64,000 bases of DNA from positions 62,001 through 126,000 of the forward strand of contig NZ_FMBC01000002.1 of assembly GCF_900094795.1 (NCBI RefSeq), written 5' to 3'. Both the position numbers and the translations under genes were made by a program. Below the pieces are notes generated by a model. That model was not told the origin of the DNA. It ran no database searches and saw only the letters and a program-made list of their open reading frames with translations. Shown in pieces: positions 39,666 through 51,029 of the stretch. Source of the stretch: Kosakonia oryziphila. GTDB lineage: Bacteria > Pseudomonadota > Gammaproteobacteria > Enterobacterales > Enterobacteriaceae. Position 1 is the first letter of the stretch; every line of letters starts with the position of its first letter.

Positions 39666-41038
39666 TTCAGCAATATCTCCAGCAAGCGGGATTCATCATC
39701 AAGACAGCGGCAGTCCAGCCACAGACGACCATCGTAAATGCGGCCAATCACCGGCTGTGGCAACGCCCGCCACTGCGCCGCCAGCGCTTCCAGCCGACGC
39801 CCGCTGCCGTCGCGCGGTGTAAAGGTCACGGCCGCGCCAGGCAGGCGATCGACCGGCAAAGAGCCGCTGCCAATCTGTGACAGACAGGTTTCGACACGCA
39901 GGTCGAACTCGCTATATCGGGCATTCAGCGCCGCGCACAGCCGCCCTGCCTGCTCGCGGATCTCCGGCTCCGGGCGCTTCAGATAACGCAGCGTCGGCAA
40001 GCGCTGAGGTAGCATTTCCGGATGCAGATAGAGACGCAGCGTAGCTTCCAGTGCCGCCAGCGTCATTTTGTCCGCCCGTAGCGCCCGTTTCAGCGGGTGC
40101 TGTTGCAACTGCGCAATCAGCGCTTTTTTACCGACGATAATGCCCGCCTGTGGGCCGCCGAGCAGCTTATCACCGGAGAAGCTCACCAGGCTGACGCCTG
40201 CGGCAATAAGCGTCTGCGGCATCGGCTCTTTTGGCAGGCCGTAGCGGCTCAAATCCACCAGCGAACCGCTACCCAAATCAACAATCACCGGCAAACTGGC
40301 CGCTTCGGCAAGCGTCACCAGCTCCGCTTCGTCCACCGCAGCAGTAAAACCGTCAATATGATAATTGCTGGTATGCACCTTCATCAGCAGCGCCGTGTTG
40401 TCGTTGATCGCCTGGCGGTAATCTTTGACATGTGTGCGGTTAGTGGTTCCCACTTCATGTAGCTCGCAACCCGCCTGGCGCATCACGTCCGGAATGCGGA
40501 ATGCGCCCCCAATCTCCACCAGCTCGCCGCGCGATACCACTACTTCACGTCCCGCTGCCGTGGCTGCCAGCATCAGCAACACGGCGGCAGCGTTGTTATT
40601 GACGATACAGGCGTCTTCCGCGCCGGTTAGCTGGCAGAGTAAATCAGCCAGCGCGCGATCGCGGTGACCACGTCCGGCGCCGTCGAGATCGTATTCCAGC
40701 GTCACCGCAGAACCCATCACCGCCGCGACGGCATCAACCGCTGCCTGCGGCTGAACCGCGCGGCCTAAGTTGGTATGCAGTACGGTGCCGCTCAGGTTAA
40801 ACACCGGGCGCAGCGCGCTGGCGCTGCTCTGTTCCAGCCGCGTTTGCGTCTCGTGGGCCCAGTCATCGCACCAGTCGGGTAGTGTCTGTTGTTGACGGAT
40901 TTGCTCACGCGCTTCGTCCTGTAGCTGATGCAGCATCTGCGTTACGCGGCTGTGACCGAACAGCGTTAATAAAGTGGCGAACGCCTCGTCACGTAACAGG
41001 CGATCGGTGGATGGGATCTGGCTGTAAAGAGTTGTCAT
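39662..41038 (-). CDS. selA: L-seryl-tRNA(Sec) selenium transferase SelA
   Basis: The 458-residue PLP enzyme converts Ser-tRNA(Sec) to Sec-tRNA(Sec) using selenophosphate. The PLP lysine is in [15 protein letters not shown] and other family motifs ([20 protein letters not shown]) are intact. It is a few residues shorter than E. coli SelA (463). It is first in the selAB operon. Confidence 0.97.
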   Translation of the reverse strand: MTTLYSQIPSTDRLLRDEAFATLLTLFGHSRVTQMLHQLQDEAREQIRQQQTLPDWCDDWAHETQTRLEQSSASALRPVFNLSGTVLHTNLGRAVQPQAAVDAVAAVMGSAVTLEYDLDGAGRGHRDRALADLLCQLTGAEDACIVNNNAAAVLLMLAATAAGREVVVSRGELVEIGGAFRIPDVMRQAGCELHEVGTTNRTHVKDYRQAINDNTALLMKVHTSNYHIDGFTAAVDEAELVTLAEAASLPVIVDLGSGSLVDLSRYGLPKEPMPQTLIAAGVSLVSFSGDKLLGGPQAGIIVGKKALIAQLQQHPLKRALRADKMTLAALEATLRLYLHPEMLPQRLPTLRYLKRPEPEIREQAGRLCAALNARYSEFDLRVETCLSQIGSGSLPVDRLPGAAVTFTPRDGSGRRLEALAAQWRALPQPVIGRIYDGRLWLDCRCLDDESRLLEILLK

Positions 41039-41130
41039 GAAAAGGCCTGGCTATGAGTTGCCCCCTCCCGTCAGGGGGATTGACGTGAGGGGATTGTACA
41101 GCGACTTTGCCCAGGCCGACACCATGCTTA

Positions 41131-41739
41131 TCAGGCCTTTGGCGGCTCCGTACGGGCGAAACTTTCACGCTGGAAGAGGTTCTCAACCAGCTTCACCAGC
41201 AGCGGGCGATTCACGCACCAGCCCGGCGAGACGTGGCGGAAGTTGAGATAGCCAACCGCGCAGGCAATCGCAATGGTCGCCAGGTTCAGCGTATCCACGC
41301 TGAGCGTTCCCTCTTGCAGATAGCGTTCCAGCGTATCCAGGCCCCGCGAAACTTTCTCCCGCTGGCGCAGCAGCTCACTTTCCGATTGCTGTTCAACCGG
41401 GCGCGCCAGTTCACGCACCGAGACCAGCGCAGCATCCATAATGCCGTCGGCCAGGGCTTCCAGTTGGCGGATTTTCAGCGCAGCTACAGGCTCCGTTGGT
41501 AATAATGCCGGTGCGATAGCCAGTAACTCAATGTATTGCGCGATGATCGGCGAGTCGAACCAGACTTCACCCTCATCGGTAATCAGCGTGGGAACCTTAC
41601 CGAGCGGGTTGTAATGCGCCACTCCGTTGATCGCGTTGTAGGGCTGCTCGTTGATAAATTCAAAGGTGATCCCCTTTTCCAGCAGCATCACGGAGATTTT
41701 GCGGACAAAAGGGCTGGTGTAGCTGCCGATAAGTTTCAT
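41131..41739 (-). CDS. yibF: glutathione S-transferase-like protein YibF
   Basis: The 202-residue protein has the thioredoxin-fold N-terminal GST domain ([20 protein letters not shown]; the cis-Pro in GKVPTLI and the glutathione-contact [10 protein letters not shown]) and an all-helical C-terminal domain. It matches E. coli YibF, an uncharacterised GST homolog. ATG 41739 aligns with the family start and has AAAGGA upstream; an upstream in-frame ATG is rejected. Confidence 0.93.
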   Translation of the reverse strand: MKLIGSYTSPFVRKISVMLLEKGITFEFINEQPYNAINGVAHYNPLGKVPTLITDEGEVWFDSPIIAQYIELLAIAPALLPTEPVAALKIRQLEALADGIMDAALVSVRELARPVEQQSESELLRQREKVSRGLDTLERYLQEGTLSVDTLNLATIAIACAVGYLNFRHVSPGWCVNRPLLVKLVENLFQRESFARTEPPKA

Positions 41740-41769
41740 TTTGGGATCCTTTTTTGCCAACAAAAAGTT

Positions 41770-41910
41770 AATTATACCCGTCATACTTCAAGTTGCATGT
41801 GCGTTGGCTTTTTTATTCGGCTCATCCCTGAGCCTTACCCCTTCGGGGCCGCTGCTTACAGCGTTCAAATCTGCTCCCGGCAGATTTCTCGCTCACCCCA
41901 ACGTGAAAAC
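41770..41910. repeat. dispersed intergenic repeat with nested palindromes
   Basis: The segment starts ATACCCGTCATACTTCAAG and contains several small stems in a row: GGCTC/GAGCC, CCCCTTCGGGG, GCTGCTTACAGC and AATCTG/CAGATT. I recognise the ACCCGTCATACTTCAAGTTG opening as a recurrent intergenic sequence of enteric genomes, but I cannot name the family with certainty. Confidence 0.5.
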
Positions 41911-42027
41911 TTCCAATACTAAATTAAGCCTCGCCATACTACCTGAAAGGAAGTTACAGGTTGTCCTGATGGTAAAAAATAGAGTTTGCTGGCGATCACA
42001 CCAGGAAAATGCCCGGCACAAATATCT

Positions 42028-42204
42028 TGTGATTTAGATCACAAATAAATAACAAAGTAGCCCCAATTAATTGTGAGCGTAATCACAATTAACCCCCACA
42101 AGCGTTCACTTTTCATCCATTGTTCTTTTTTTACACTGATTTTTTGTGATGTAAATCACGATAAATAACGGGGTATCCCCCACATTAGTGTGATTAGTAT
42201 CACG
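42028..42204 (+). promoter_or_regulatory. four CRP sites in the mtlA promoter region
   Basis: Four TGTGA-N6-TCAC(A/G) palindromes lie at 42028-42043, 42072-42087, 42145-42160 and 42189-42204; the first two are perfect. A weaker half-site (GATCACA) lies at 41994. E. coli mtlA is known for five CRP sites, so the arrangement is conserved. The mtlA start follows 146 bp after the last site, leaving room for the MtlR-controlled leader. Confidence 0.85.
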
Positions 42205-42350
42205 TTAAAGGTCATCGTCTGGACAGTTACGCAATTCAGTGCGAGATTTCGCCTCACAGATAACCCAGGTCCGGCTACCTCTGCCGCCACGTTAACAACA
42301 AACCTCGGGCTTCCGGCCTGTGTGATAGTAAACATAAGAAGGGGTGTTTT

Positions 42351-44261
42351 ATGTCATCCGATATCAAGATCAAGGTGCAAAGCTTTGGTCGTTTTCTCAG
42401 CAATATGGTGATGCCCAACATCGGCGCGTTTATCGCGTGGGGTATCATTACCGCATTGTTTATTCCTACAGGGTGGTTACCAAACGAGACGCTGGCGAAA
42501 CTCGTCGGCCCCATGATTACGTATTTGCTGCCGCTGCTCATCGGTTTCACCGGTGGTCGTCTGGTTGGTGGCGATCGTGGCGGCGTGGTGGGTGCTATCA
42601 CCACAATGGGGGTTATCGTCGGTGCGGATATGCCGATGTTCCTCGGTGCGATGATTGTCGGCCCGCTTGGCGGCTACTGCATCAAGAAATTTGACGCCTC
42701 TGTAGACGGCAAGATCAAATCCGGTTTTGAAATGCTGGTGAATAACTTCTCCGCTGGCATCATCGGTATGATCCTTGCCATTCTGGCGTTCCTTGGCATC
42801 GGCCCGGCCGTTGAAGTGCTGTCCAAAGCGTTGGCTGCGGGCGTTAACTTCATGGTTGTTCATGACATGCTGCCGCTGGCGTCCATCTTTGTTGAACCAG
42901 CAAAAATCCTGTTCCTCAACAACGCTATCAACCACGGTATCTTCTCGCCGCTGGGTATTCAGCAGTCTCATGAGCTCGGCAAATCCATCTTCTTCCTGAT
43001 CGAAGCAAACCCGGGTCCAGGTATGGGCGTGCTGATGGCGTATATGTTCTTCGGTCGCGGCAGCGCGAAACAGTCGGCAGGCGGCGCGGCAATCATCCAC
43101 TTCCTGGGTGGTATCCACGAAATTTACTTCCCGTATGTGCTGATGAACCCGCGTCTGCTGCTGGCGGTGATCCTCGGTGGTATGACTGGCGTGTTCACCC
43201 TGAGCGTGCTGAACGGTGGTCTGGTTTCTCCGGCTTCTCCGGGTTCCATCCTGGCAGTGCTGGCGATGACACCGAAAGGCTCTTACTTCGCTAACATCAC
43301 GGCGATTCTGGCTGCACTGGCCGTCTCCTTCGTTATCTCTTCTATCCTGCTGAAAACCAGCAAAGTGAAAGAAGACGATGAAGACATCGAAGCCGCTACC
43401 CGTCGCGTACAGGACATGAAAGCCGAGTCCAAAGGCGCAACTCCGCTGTCGGCTGGCGATGTAACCAACGACCTGAGCCATGTCCGTAAAATCATCGTGG
43501 CTTGTGATGCCGGTATGGGTTCCAGCGCCATGGGGGCAGGCGTACTGCGTAAGAAAGTGCAGGATGCTGGCCTAACCAACATCTCGGTGACCAACAGTGC
43601 AATTAATAGCCTGCCGCCGGATGTCGACCTGGTGATCACGCACCGCGATCTGACCGAACGTGCAATGCGTCAGGTACCGCAGGCGCAGCATATTTCGCTG
43701 ACTAACTTCCTGGACAGCGGCCTGTACACCAGCCTGACTGAACGTCTGGTTGCAGCGCAGCGTCACACGGACAACGAATCAAAGGTGACGACCAGCCTGA
43801 AAGACAGCTTTGATGAGGCCAATAGTAATCTGTTCAAACTGGGCGCAGAGAACATCTTCCTTGGTCGCAGCGCGAACACCAAAGAAGAAGCGATTCGCTT
43901 TGCCGGAGAGCAACTGGTGAAAGGCGGCTATGTTGAGCCGGAGTATGTGCAAGCGATGCTGGATCGTGAAAAACTGACCCCGACTTATCTGGGTGAGTCG
44001 ATCGCCGTTCCGCACGGTACGGTGGAAGCCAAAGACCGCGTACTCAAAACCGGTGTGGTGTTCTGCCAATATCCGCAAGGTGTACGTTTCGGCGAAGAAG
44101 AAGATGACATAGCCCGCCTGGTCATCGGTATCGCTGCACGTAACAACGAGCATATTCAGGTTATCACCAGCCTGACCAACGCACTGGATGATGAGACGGT
44201 CATTGAACGTCTGGCTCAGACGTCCAGCGTTGAGGAAGTGCTGTCGTTGCTGAACAAGTAA
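42351..44261 (+). CDS. mtlA: mannitol-specific PTS enzyme IICBA
   Basis: The 636-residue permease imports D-mannitol and phosphorylates it to mannitol 1-phosphate. The IIC membrane domain occupies residues 1-335, IIB about 375-465 with phospho-Cys C385 (ACDAGMGSSAMG), and IIA about 490-636 with phospho-His H555 (AVPHGTVEAKD). The architecture and length match E. coli MtlA (637 aa). It heads the mtlADR operon. Confidence 0.97.
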   Translation: MSSDIKIKVQSFGRFLSNMVMPNIGAFIAWGIITALFIPTGWLPNETLAKLVGPMITYLLPLLIGFTGGRLVGGDRGGVVGAITTMGVIVGADMPMFLGAMIVGPLGGYCIKKFDASVDGKIKSGFEMLVNNFSAGIIGMILAILAFLGIGPAVEVLSKALAAGVNFMVVHDMLPLASIFVEPAKILFLNNAINHGIFSPLGIQQSHELGKSIFFLIEANPGPGMGVLMAYMFFGRGSAKQSAGGAAIIHFLGGIHEIYFPYVLMNPRLLLAVILGGMTGVFTLSVLNGGLVSPASPGSILAVLAMTPKGSYFANITAILAALAVSFVISSILLKTSKVKEDDEDIEAATRRVQDMKAESKGATPLSAGDVTNDLSHVRKIIVACDAGMGSSAMGAGVLRKKVQDAGLTNISVTNSAINSLPPDVDLVITHRDLTERAMRQVPQAQHISLTNFLDSGLYTSLTERLVAAQRHTDNESKVTTSLKDSFDEANSNLFKLGAENIFLGRSANTKEEAIRFAGEQLVKGGYVEPEYVQAMLDREKLTPTYLGESIAVPHGTVEAKDRVLKTGVVFCQYPQGVRFGEEEDDIARLVIGIAARNNEHIQVITSLTNALDDETVIERLAQTSSVEEVLSLLNK

Positions 44262-44266
44262 TCCAC

Positions 44267-44302
44267 AAAGCCCGGTGGCAAATGCTTACCGGGCTTTTGT
44301 TC
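44267..44302 (+). terminator. terminator or attenuator between mtlA and mtlD
   Basis: AAAGCCCGGT pairs with ACCGGGCTTTT, followed by GTTCTC, five bases after the mtlA stop codon. In an operon it probably lowers read-through into mtlD. Confidence 0.65.
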
Positions 44303-44334
44303 TCTCCCTTCGGGGAGAGGGTCAGGGTGAGGAG
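44302..44334. repeat. REP-like extragenic palindrome
   Basis: CTCTCCC-TTCG-GGGAGAG followed by GGTCAGGGTGAGG is a common dispersed palindromic sequence of Enterobacter/Klebsiella-type genomes, here in the mtlA-mtlD spacer. Confidence 0.55.
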
Positions 44335-44393
44335 AACGGTATGTGTTCTTCACCCAGGCCCTCTCGGGTAAAACATTTATGAAGGTTAATTTT

Positions 44394-45542
44394 ATGAAAG
44401 CATTACATTTTGGCGCAGGTAATATCGGACGTGGTTTCATCGGCAAACTGCTTGCCGACGCGGGGATTGAACTGACATTCGCCGATGTAAATCAGGTGGT
44501 GCTTGATGCCCTGAATGCCCGTCATAGTTATCAGGTTCACGTTGTGGGAGAAAAACAGCAGATTGATACCGTTTCCGGCGTTAACGCTGTCAGCAGCATC
44601 GGTGATGAAGTGATTGACCTGATAGCACACGTTGACCTTGTGACCACTGCCGTGGGACCGGTTGTTCTGGAGCGCATCGCTCCGGCGATTGCCAAAGGTC
44701 TGGCGAAGCGCAAAGCGCAGGGCATCAACGCGCCGCTGAACATCATTGCCTGTGAAAACATGGTACGCGGCACCACCCAATTGAAAGGCCATGTTATCGC
44801 CGCACTGGCCGATGCCGATAAAGCGTGGGTGGAAGAGCATGTCGGCTTTGTTGACTCAGCCGTTGACCGCATCGTTCCGCCGGCAGAATCCGCGACTAAC
44901 GATCCGCTGGAGGTAACCGTGGAAACCTTCAGCGAGTGGATTGTTGATAAAACGCAGTTCAAAGGTGACCTGCCAGCCATTCCAGGAATGGAGTTAACTG
45001 ATAACCTGATGGCATTTGTTGAGCGCAAGCTCTTCACGCTGAATACCGGGCATGCTATAACCGCGTACCTTGGAAAACAGACCGGCCATCAGACCATTCG
45101 TGATGCCATCCTCGACGACGCTATCCGCGCCGTAGTGAAGGGCGCGATGGAAGAGAGTGGCGCGGTACTGATCAAGCGTTATGGCTTTGATCCCGAAAAG
45201 CATGCTGCGTACATTCAGAAAATCCTCGGCCGTTTTGAAAACCCGTGGCTGAAAGACGATGTGGAACGCGTTGGGCGTCAACCGCTGCGTAAACTGAGCG
45301 CCGGTGACCGTCTGATTAAACCGCTGCTCGGCACGCTGGAGTACAACCTGCCACATGCTAACCTGGTGAAAGGCATCGCCGCCGCGATGCACTACCGCAG
45401 CGAGCAGGATCCACAGGCGCAGGAACTGGCCCAGCTTATCGAAGAGAAAGGCCCGCAGGCAGCGCTGGCGCAAATTTCCGGCCTGGATGCCAACAGCCCG
45501 GTAGTTATCGAAGCCATCGACGCATATAACGCAAAGGCATGA
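44394..45542 (+). CDS. mtlD: mannitol-1-phosphate 5-dehydrogenase
   Basis: The 382-residue NAD-dependent enzyme oxidises mannitol 1-phosphate to fructose 6-phosphate. The N-terminal nucleotide site [11 protein letters not shown] and the active-site Lys region ([10 protein letters not shown]) are intact, and length equals E. coli MtlD. Two ATGs lie close together; the one at 44394 aligns with E. coli and has GAAGG nine bases upstream. The stop overlaps the mtlR start. Confidence 0.97.
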   Translation: MKALHFGAGNIGRGFIGKLLADAGIELTFADVNQVVLDALNARHSYQVHVVGEKQQIDTVSGVNAVSSIGDEVIDLIAHVDLVTTAVGPVVLERIAPAIAKGLAKRKAQGINAPLNIIACENMVRGTTQLKGHVIAALADADKAWVEEHVGFVDSAVDRIVPPAESATNDPLEVTVETFSEWIVDKTQFKGDLPAIPGMELTDNLMAFVERKLFTLNTGHAITAYLGKQTGHQTIRDAILDDAIRAVVKGAMEESGAVLIKRYGFDPEKHAAYIQKILGRFENPWLKDDVERVGRQPLRKLSAGDRLIKPLLGTLEYNLPHANLVKGIAAAMHYRSEQDPQAQELAQLIEEKGPQAALAQISGLDANSPVVIEAIDAYNAKA

Positions 45543-46129
45543 TGCCGGTTTTGGCGCGGGGAATCCCGCGCCAGTTAACGAAATTGTCAGATATGCAGGC
45601 AATAATGGAACAAACGCAGGCTTTCGAAAACCGTGTACTCGAGCGTCTGAATGCGGGCAAAACCGTACGAAGCTTTTTGATTGCTGCCGTTGAACTGCTC
45701 AATGAAGCCATCAATATTCTGGTGTTGCAGGTATTCCGCAAAGATGACTACGCGGTGAAATATGCTGTAGAGCCGCTGCTTGACGGAGATGGACCGCTGG
45801 GCAATTTATCTGTGCGGCTGAAGTTGATTTACGGCCTGGGCGTGATTTCCCGGGCGGAGTATGAAGACGCGGAGCTCCTGATGGCACTACGTGAAGAGCT
45901 GAATCACGACGGCACGGAATACGCCTTTACCGACGATGAAATTCTCGGGCCGTTTGGCGAACTGCATTGCGTGGTAGCCCTGCCACCAACCCCGCAATTT
46001 GATACCAGCGACGCCAATCTGTTCGCCATGCAAAAACAGCGCTACCAGCAAGTGGTGCGTTCCACCATGGTGCTTTCATTGACTGAACTGATCTCCCGCA
46101 TCAGCTTAAAAAAAGCATTCCATAAGTAA
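45539..46129 (+). CDS. mtlR: mannitol operon repressor MtlR
   Basis: The 196-residue protein matches E. coli MtlR (195 aa) from [20 protein letters not shown] to the end SLKKAFHK. MtlR reduces mtl expression but lacks an obvious DNA-binding domain; it interacts with HPr in E. coli. The first 15 residues differ from E. coli. ATG overlaps the mtlD stop (ATGA). Confidence 0.93.
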   Translation: MMPVLARGIPRQLTKLSDMQAIMEQTQAFENRVLERLNAGKTVRSFLIAAVELLNEAINILVLQVFRKDDYAVKYAVEPLLDGDGPLGNLSVRLKLIYGLGVISRAEYEDAELLMALREELNHDGTEYAFTDDEILGPFGELHCVVALPPTPQFDTSDANLFAMQKQRYQQVVRSTMVLSLTELISRISLKKAFHK

Positions 46130-46181
46130 GCGCCGCCGCAAATGTTGTATCCTTGCATTTTCCCCAACAAAACTGAGCACC

Positions 46182-46544
46182 ATGAAAGACGTTGAAAAGA
46201 ATGAAATCAAGCGCCTGAGCGACCGCCTCGATGCGATTCACCACCAGCAGGCTGACCTCTCTTTAGTCGATGCGGCAGAAAAATACGCCGAACTGGAAAA
46301 AGAGAAAACCACGCTGGAGACGGAAATTGCCCGCCTGCGCGAGCAGCACAGTCAGAAACTGAGCAAAGAAGCGCAAAAACTGCTGAAGATGCCGTTCAGT
46401 CGCGCCATTAGCAAAAAAGAACAGGCCGATCTCGGTAAGCTGAAAAAAAGCGTTCGTGGGCTGGTGGTAGTGCATCCGATGACGGCACTGGGCCGCGAAA
46501 TGGCTCTCGACGTGATGACTGGCTTTGCCAAAAGCGAATTCTAA
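46182..46544 (+). CDS. yibL: YibL, ribosome-associated protein of unknown function
   Basis: A 120-residue basic protein with a strong coiled coil over residues 1-65 (heptads in [20 protein letters not shown] onward) and a conserved tail [19 protein letters not shown]. Length and sequence equal E. coli YibL, found with ribosomal subunits in proteomic work. Its role is not known. Confidence 0.92.
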   Translation: MKDVEKNEIKRLSDRLDAIHHQQADLSLVDAAEKYAELEKEKTTLETEIARLREQHSQKLSKEAQKLLKMPFSRAISKKEQADLGKLKKSVRGLVVVHPMTALGREMALDVMTGFAKSEF

Positions 46545-46549
46545 ACAGT

Positions 46550-46583
46550 ATCGCCCTCGTCACGTGCTGAGCACGAGGGCGAT
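46550..46583 (+). terminator. hairpin after yibL
   Basis: ATCGCCCTCGT (46550-46560) pairs with ACGAGGGCGAT (46573-46583), with a loop that can itself pair. No T-tract follows, so it may be a Rho-dependent end or stability stem. Confidence 0.5.
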
Positions 46584-46586
46584 CTG

Positions 46587-46728
46587 AATTGGCCCTACCA
46601 ATTCCACTTTGATTTTCTCCCTGCTTCACAGATCCATTAAATCCCGTCACATAGTCATTGCTCAAATGCAACATCTGGATAACCATTCGTTATCACCAAC
46701 CCTACACTATCACATTGGCAGGACCACT
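46587..46728 (+). promoter_or_regulatory. two LldR-type operators flanking the lldP promoter
   Basis: AATTGGCCCTACCAATT (46587-46603) is a near-perfect palindrome of the GntR/FadR-subfamily type, and ATTGGCAGGACCACT (46714-46728) is a second, weaker copy with the same TTGG-N4-ACCA core. In E. coli LldR binds two operators on either side of the lldP start of transcription, in agreement with this spacing of about 120 bp. Confidence 0.72.
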
Positions 46729-46806
46729 TTTACAAAACTTGTGACGCAGAGTTAAGCTCAGACTTACCGCGTACCGGCTTTGTTGTGGTTCTCTGGAGAC
46801 ACCTGC

Positions 46807-48462
46807 ATGAGCCTCTGGCAACAGAATTACGACCCCGCCGGGAACCTCTGGCTATCGAGTCTGATCGCATCACTACCGATCCTGTTTTTCTTTTTTGCTC
46901 TGATAAAACTCAAGCTCAAAGGCTATGTGGCCGCGAGCTGGACGGTCGTCATCGCCCTTGCGGTGGCGCTGCTGTTTTACCATATGCCAGTGGATCACGC
47001 CCTTGCTTCGGTGGTTTACGGCTTCTTCTATGGCCTGTGGCCCATTGCATGGATCATTGTGGCGGCGGTATTTGTCTACAAGATCTCGGTGAAAACCGGG
47101 CAGTTCGACATTATCCGCTCATCAATCCTCTCGATTACGCACGACCAGCGCCTGCAAATGTTGATTGTTGGCTTCTCGTTTGGCGCATTCCTCGAAGGGG
47201 CGGCCGGGTTCGGCGCGCCGGTGGCCATCACCGCCGCGTTGCTGGTCGGCCTGGGCTTTAATCCACTGTATGCTGCTGGCTTATGCCTGATTGTGAATAC
47301 TGCCCCCGTGGCGTTTGGTGCGATGGGTATTCCGATTCTGGTCGCAGGCCAGGTCACCGGGCTGGAGAGCTTTGAGATTGGCCAGATGGTAGGCCGCCAG
47401 TTGCCGTTCCTGACCATTATCGTGCTGTTCTGGATCATGGCGATTATGGATGGCTGGCGCGGCGTGAAAGAGACCTGGCCTGCGGTGCTGGTGGCCGGTG
47501 GTTCGTTTGCGGTTACCCAATATCTGAGCTCCAATTTTATCGGCCCGGAACTGCCGGATATCATTTCGTCGTTGGTTTCACTGGTGTGTCTGACGCTGTT
47601 CCTGAAACGCTGGCAGCCGGTGCGCATCTTCCGCTTTGGCGATATGGGCGCGTCGCAGGTCGCTCTCGATTTAAAACGCACGCACTACAGTGCCGGGCAG
47701 GTTCTGCGCGCCTGGTCACCGTTCCTGTTCCTGACGGCGACCGTCACGCTGTGGAGCGTACCGCCGTTCAAAGCGTTGTTTGCATCAGGCGGTGCGCTGC
47801 ATGACTGGGTCTTCAATATTTCCGTGCCGCATCTCGACAAACTTGTTGCTCGCATGCCGCCGGTTGTCAGTGCCGCCACGCCGTATGCTGCGGTGTATAA
47901 ATTCGACTGGTTCTCCGCCACTGGCACCGCCATTTTGTTCGCGGCGCTCCTGTCGATTGTCTGGCTGCGCATGAAGCCAAAAGAAGCAGTCAGCACCTTC
48001 GTCAGTACGCTGAAAGATCTGGCACTGCCGATTTACTCGATCGGTATGGTGCTGGCCTTCGCCTTTATCTCTAACTATTCCGGGCTGTCGTCGACACTGG
48101 CGCTCGCGCTGGCACATACCGGTAGTGCCTTCACCTTCTTCTCGCCGTTCCTCGGCTGGCTGGGGGTATTTCTCACCGGTTCCGACACGTCATCGAATGC
48201 GCTATTTGCCGCGCTACAGGCGACCGCTGCTCAGCAGATCGGCGTCTCGGATGTGCTGATGGTGGCCGCCAACACCACTGGCGGCGTCACTGGCAAAATG
48301 ATCTCGCCACAGTCGATCGCCATTGCCTGCGCAGCGGTCGGACTGGTAGGTAAAGAGTCGGACCTGTTTCGGTTTACCGTTAAACACAGCCTGATTTTCA
48401 CCTGCCTGGTGGGTGTGATCACCACACTTCAGGCTTATGTATTAACCTGGATGATCCCATGA
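46807..48462 (+). CDS. lldP: L-lactate permease
   Basis: The 551-residue protein has about twelve to fourteen hydrophobic segments and the family motif [20 protein letters not shown]. It imports L-lactate (also D-lactate and glycolate) with protons and equals E. coli LldP in length. The ATG at 46807 aligns with E. coli; an ATG nine codons earlier lacks similarity. Stop overlaps lldR (ATGA). Confidence 0.96.
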   Translation: MSLWQQNYDPAGNLWLSSLIASLPILFFFFALIKLKLKGYVAASWTVVIALAVALLFYHMPVDHALASVVYGFFYGLWPIAWIIVAAVFVYKISVKTGQFDIIRSSILSITHDQRLQMLIVGFSFGAFLEGAAGFGAPVAITAALLVGLGFNPLYAAGLCLIVNTAPVAFGAMGIPILVAGQVTGLESFEIGQMVGRQLPFLTIIVLFWIMAIMDGWRGVKETWPAVLVAGGSFAVTQYLSSNFIGPELPDIISSLVSLVCLTLFLKRWQPVRIFRFGDMGASQVALDLKRTHYSAGQVLRAWSPFLFLTATVTLWSVPPFKALFASGGALHDWVFNISVPHLDKLVARMPPVVSAATPYAAVYKFDWFSATGTAILFAALLSIVWLRMKPKEAVSTFVSTLKDLALPIYSIGMVLAFAFISNYSGLSSTLALALAHTGSAFTFFSPFLGWLGVFLTGSDTSSNALFAALQATAAQQIGVSDVLMVAANTTGGVTGKMISPQSIAIACAAVGLVGKESDLFRFTVKHSLIFTCLVGVITTLQAYVLTWMIP

Positions 48463-49235
48463 CAGTTTTACCCCGACGCCTGGCTGACGAGGTTGCAGAC
48501 CGCGTTCGGGCGCTGATTGCTGAACAACAACTGGAAGCGGGCATGAAACTGCCCGCCGAGCGCCAACTGGCCATACAACTTGGGATTTCGCGCAATTCGT
48601 TGCGTGAAGCCCTTGCGAAACTGGTCAGCGAAGGCGTGCTGCTGAGCCGTCGCGGCGGCGGTACTTTTGTACGCTGGCAGCACGAAACCTGGTCAGAACA
48701 GAATATTGTTCAGCCACTGAAAACGCTGCTCAACGACGACCCCGATTACAGCTTTGATATCCTCGAAGCCCGTCACGCCATTGAAGCCAGCACTGCCTGG
48801 CATGCCGCCATGCGCGCCACCGAAGCGGATAAGGAGAAGATTGCTCTGTGCTTTGACGCCTCGCAGTCAGATGACCCTGATCTCGCGTCACAGGCGGATG
48901 TGCGTTTCCATCTCGCCATTGCGGAAGCCTCGCATAACGTAGTGCTGCTACAAACCATGCGCGGCTTCTTCGACCTGCTGCAATCCTCGGTAAAGCAGAG
49001 CCGCCAGCGCATGTATCTCGTGCCGCCCGTTTTTGCCCGTCTGACCGAACAGCACCGCGCGGTGATGGACGCCATTTTCATGGGTGATGCTGATGGCGCG
49101 CGTCAGGCGATGATGGCGCACCTCGGTTTTGTACATACCACTATTCGACAATTTGATGAAGATCAGGCCCGCCAGGCGCGCATCACCCGCCTGCCCGACG
49201 AGCAGCATTCGCATTCAAGGGAGAAAAAAGCATGA
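48459..49235 (+). CDS. lldR: L-lactate-responsive regulator LldR
   Basis: This 258-residue GntR/FadR-subfamily regulator has an N-terminal winged HTH ([20 protein letters not shown] then [13 protein letters not shown]) and an all-helical FCD effector domain (about residues 90-235). LldR represses or activates lldPRD depending on L-lactate. It overlaps both neighbours by four bases. Confidence 0.96.
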   Translation: MTVLPRRLADEVADRVRALIAEQQLEAGMKLPAERQLAIQLGISRNSLREALAKLVSEGVLLSRRGGGTFVRWQHETWSEQNIVQPLKTLLNDDPDYSFDILEARHAIEASTAWHAAMRATEADKEKIALCFDASQSDDPDLASQADVRFHLAIAEASHNVVLLQTMRGFFDLLQSSVKQSRQRMYLVPPVFARLTEQHRAVMDAIFMGDADGARQAMMAHLGFVHTTIRQFDEDQARQARITRLPDEQHSHSREKKA

Positions 49236-50419
49236 TTATTTCCGCAGCCAGCGACTATCGCGCAGCGGCAAAACGCATTTTGCCGCCATTCCTGTTTCAC
49301 TATATCGACGGTGGCGCGTATGCCGAATATACCCTGCGCCGCAACGTGGAGGATTTATCACAGGTGGCGCTACGTCAGCGGGTATTGAAGGATATGTCCA
49401 CACTCAGCCTCGATACCACACTGTTCAATGAGAAACTCAGTATGCCGGTGGCGCTGGGGCCGGTCGGGCTGTGCGGTATGTATGCCCGTCGTGGCGAAGT
49501 GCAAGCCGCAGGCGCTGCCGATGCGAAAGGCATTCCATTTACGCTCTCCACCGTTTCGGTGTGTCCGATTGAAGAAGTGGCGCCAACCATCAAACGCCCG
49601 ATGTGGTTCCAACTTTATGTGCTGCGCGATCGCGGCTTTATGCGTAACGCGCTGGAGCGGGCAAAAGCCGCAGGCTGCTCGACGCTGGTCTTCACTGTGG
49701 ATATGCCGACGCCCGGCGCGCGCTACCGCGATGCCCATTCCGGAATGAGTGGCCCCAATGCTGCCCTGCGCCGCTATGTGCAATCGGTATTACATCCACA
49801 ATGGGCGTGGGATGTGGGGGTGAATGGCCGTCCGCATGATTTGGGTAATATTTCCGCCTATCTCGGTAAACCAACCGGGCTGGAAGACTATATCGGCTGG
49901 CTGGCGAAGAACTTTGATCCCTCTATTTCCTGGAAAGACCTGGAGTGGATCCGCGAATTCTGGGACGGCCCGATGGTGATCAAAGGGATCCTCGATCCGC
50001 AAGATGCCCGCGATGCGGTGCGTTTCGGCGCGGATGGTATTGTGGTTTCCAACCACGGTGGCCGCCAGTTAGATGGTGTGCTCTCTTCCGCCCGCGCATT
50101 ACCGGCTATTGCCGATGCGGTAAAAGGCGATATCACCATTCTGGCTGACAGCGGCATTCGCAACGGTCTTGATGTGGTGCGTATGATTGCGCTCGGTGCT
50201 GATTCCGTGCTGCTGGGCCGTGCGTATCTGTATGCGCTGGCAACGCATGGCCGCAAGGGTGTGGCGAACTTGCTGGATCTGATCGAGAAAGAGATGAAAG
50301 TGGCAATGACGCTGACTGGCGCGAAATCGATTCGCGAAATCAGCAAAGAATCTCTGGTGCAGACGCTCCAACAGCTACCTGCTGCGCTGGCGCCGCTGAC
50401 GCGTGGCGATGCGGCTTAG
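49232..50419 (+). CDS. lldD: FMN-dependent L-lactate dehydrogenase
   Basis: The 395-residue membrane-associated enzyme oxidises L-lactate to pyruvate and passes electrons to quinone. It belongs to the flavocytochrome b2/glycolate oxidase family: the catalytic His and Arg lie in [15 protein letters not shown] contacts in [12 protein letters not shown]. It is one residue shorter than E. coli LldD (396). Confidence 0.97.
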   Translation: MIISAASDYRAAAKRILPPFLFHYIDGGAYAEYTLRRNVEDLSQVALRQRVLKDMSTLSLDTTLFNEKLSMPVALGPVGLCGMYARRGEVQAAGAADAKGIPFTLSTVSVCPIEEVAPTIKRPMWFQLYVLRDRGFMRNALERAKAAGCSTLVFTVDMPTPGARYRDAHSGMSGPNAALRRYVQSVLHPQWAWDVGVNGRPHDLGNISAYLGKPTGLEDYIGWLAKNFDPSISWKDLEWIREFWDGPMVIKGILDPQDARDAVRFGADGIVVSNHGGRQLDGVLSSARALPAIADAVKGDITILADSGIRNGLDVVRMIALGADSVLLGRAYLYALATHGRKGVANLLDLIEKEMKVAMTLTGAKSIREISKESLVQTLQQLPAALAPLTRGDAA

Positions 50420-50455
50420 AGAGTGCTATCCTGCCCCCGCTATTAAGGGGGCAGT

Positions 50456-50929
50456 ATGTTAAACATCGTATTATTTGAACCAGAAATCCCACCCAATACC
50501 GGGAACATTATTCGCCTGTGCGCCAATACCGGTTTCAGCCTGCACATTATCGAACCGATGGGGTTTACCTGGGACGATAAACGCCTGCGCCGCGCAGGGC
50601 TCGATTACCATGAGTTCGCTGCCGTGAAGCGCCACGCGGATTATGCTGCGTTTTTTGAAGCTCAGCAGCCACAACGCCTGTTTGCGCTCACCACTAAAGG
50701 CACCCCCGCACACAGCGCGGTCAGTTTTCAGGACGGGGATTATCTGATGTTTGGCCCGGAAACGCGCGGCCTGCCCGCCACGATCCTTGATGCGCTGCCG
50801 CCACAGCAAAAAATCCGTATTCCGATGATGCCGGACAGCCGCAGCATGAACCTGTCGAATGCTGTATCCGTGGTGGTGTATGAAGCCTGGCGCCAGTTGG
50901 GCTATCCCGGCGCGGTGCTACGTAGTTAA
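50456..50929 (+). CDS. trmL: tRNA (cytidine/uridine-34 2'-O)-methyltransferase TrmL
   Basis: The 157-residue SPOUT-class methyltransferase modifies the wobble ribose of tRNA-Leu isoacceptors. The trefoil-knot AdoMet motifs FGPETRGLP and [20 protein letters not shown] are present, and the N-terminus [19 protein letters not shown] is diagnostic. Length equals E. coli TrmL (YibK). GGGGGCAG lies before the ATG. Confidence 0.96.
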   Translation: MLNIVLFEPEIPPNTGNIIRLCANTGFSLHIIEPMGFTWDDKRLRRAGLDYHEFAAVKRHADYAAFFEAQQPQRLFALTTKGTPAHSAVSFQDGDYLMFGPETRGLPATILDALPPQQKIRIPMMPDSRSMNLSNAVSVVVYEAWRQLGYPGAVLRS

Positions 50930-51029
50930 CGGATTGTCGGACAGCGCGGAAAAACCGGAACGTACAGAAAGTACGTGAGGATTTTGAGCACTGCCCTGGT
51001 CCAAGCTGGCGAGTAAAATAGCCAGAAAG

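Noticed and set aside
42477-43481. 334-codon minus-strand frame opposite mtlA
   Set aside because: Antisense shadow with no similarity to any family and no start signal.
50930-51029. GTAC-rich small hairpin between trmL and cysE
   Set aside because: CGTAC-AGAAA-GTACG can form a short stem and the sequence feels like a recurrent extragenic element, but nothing firm can be said.
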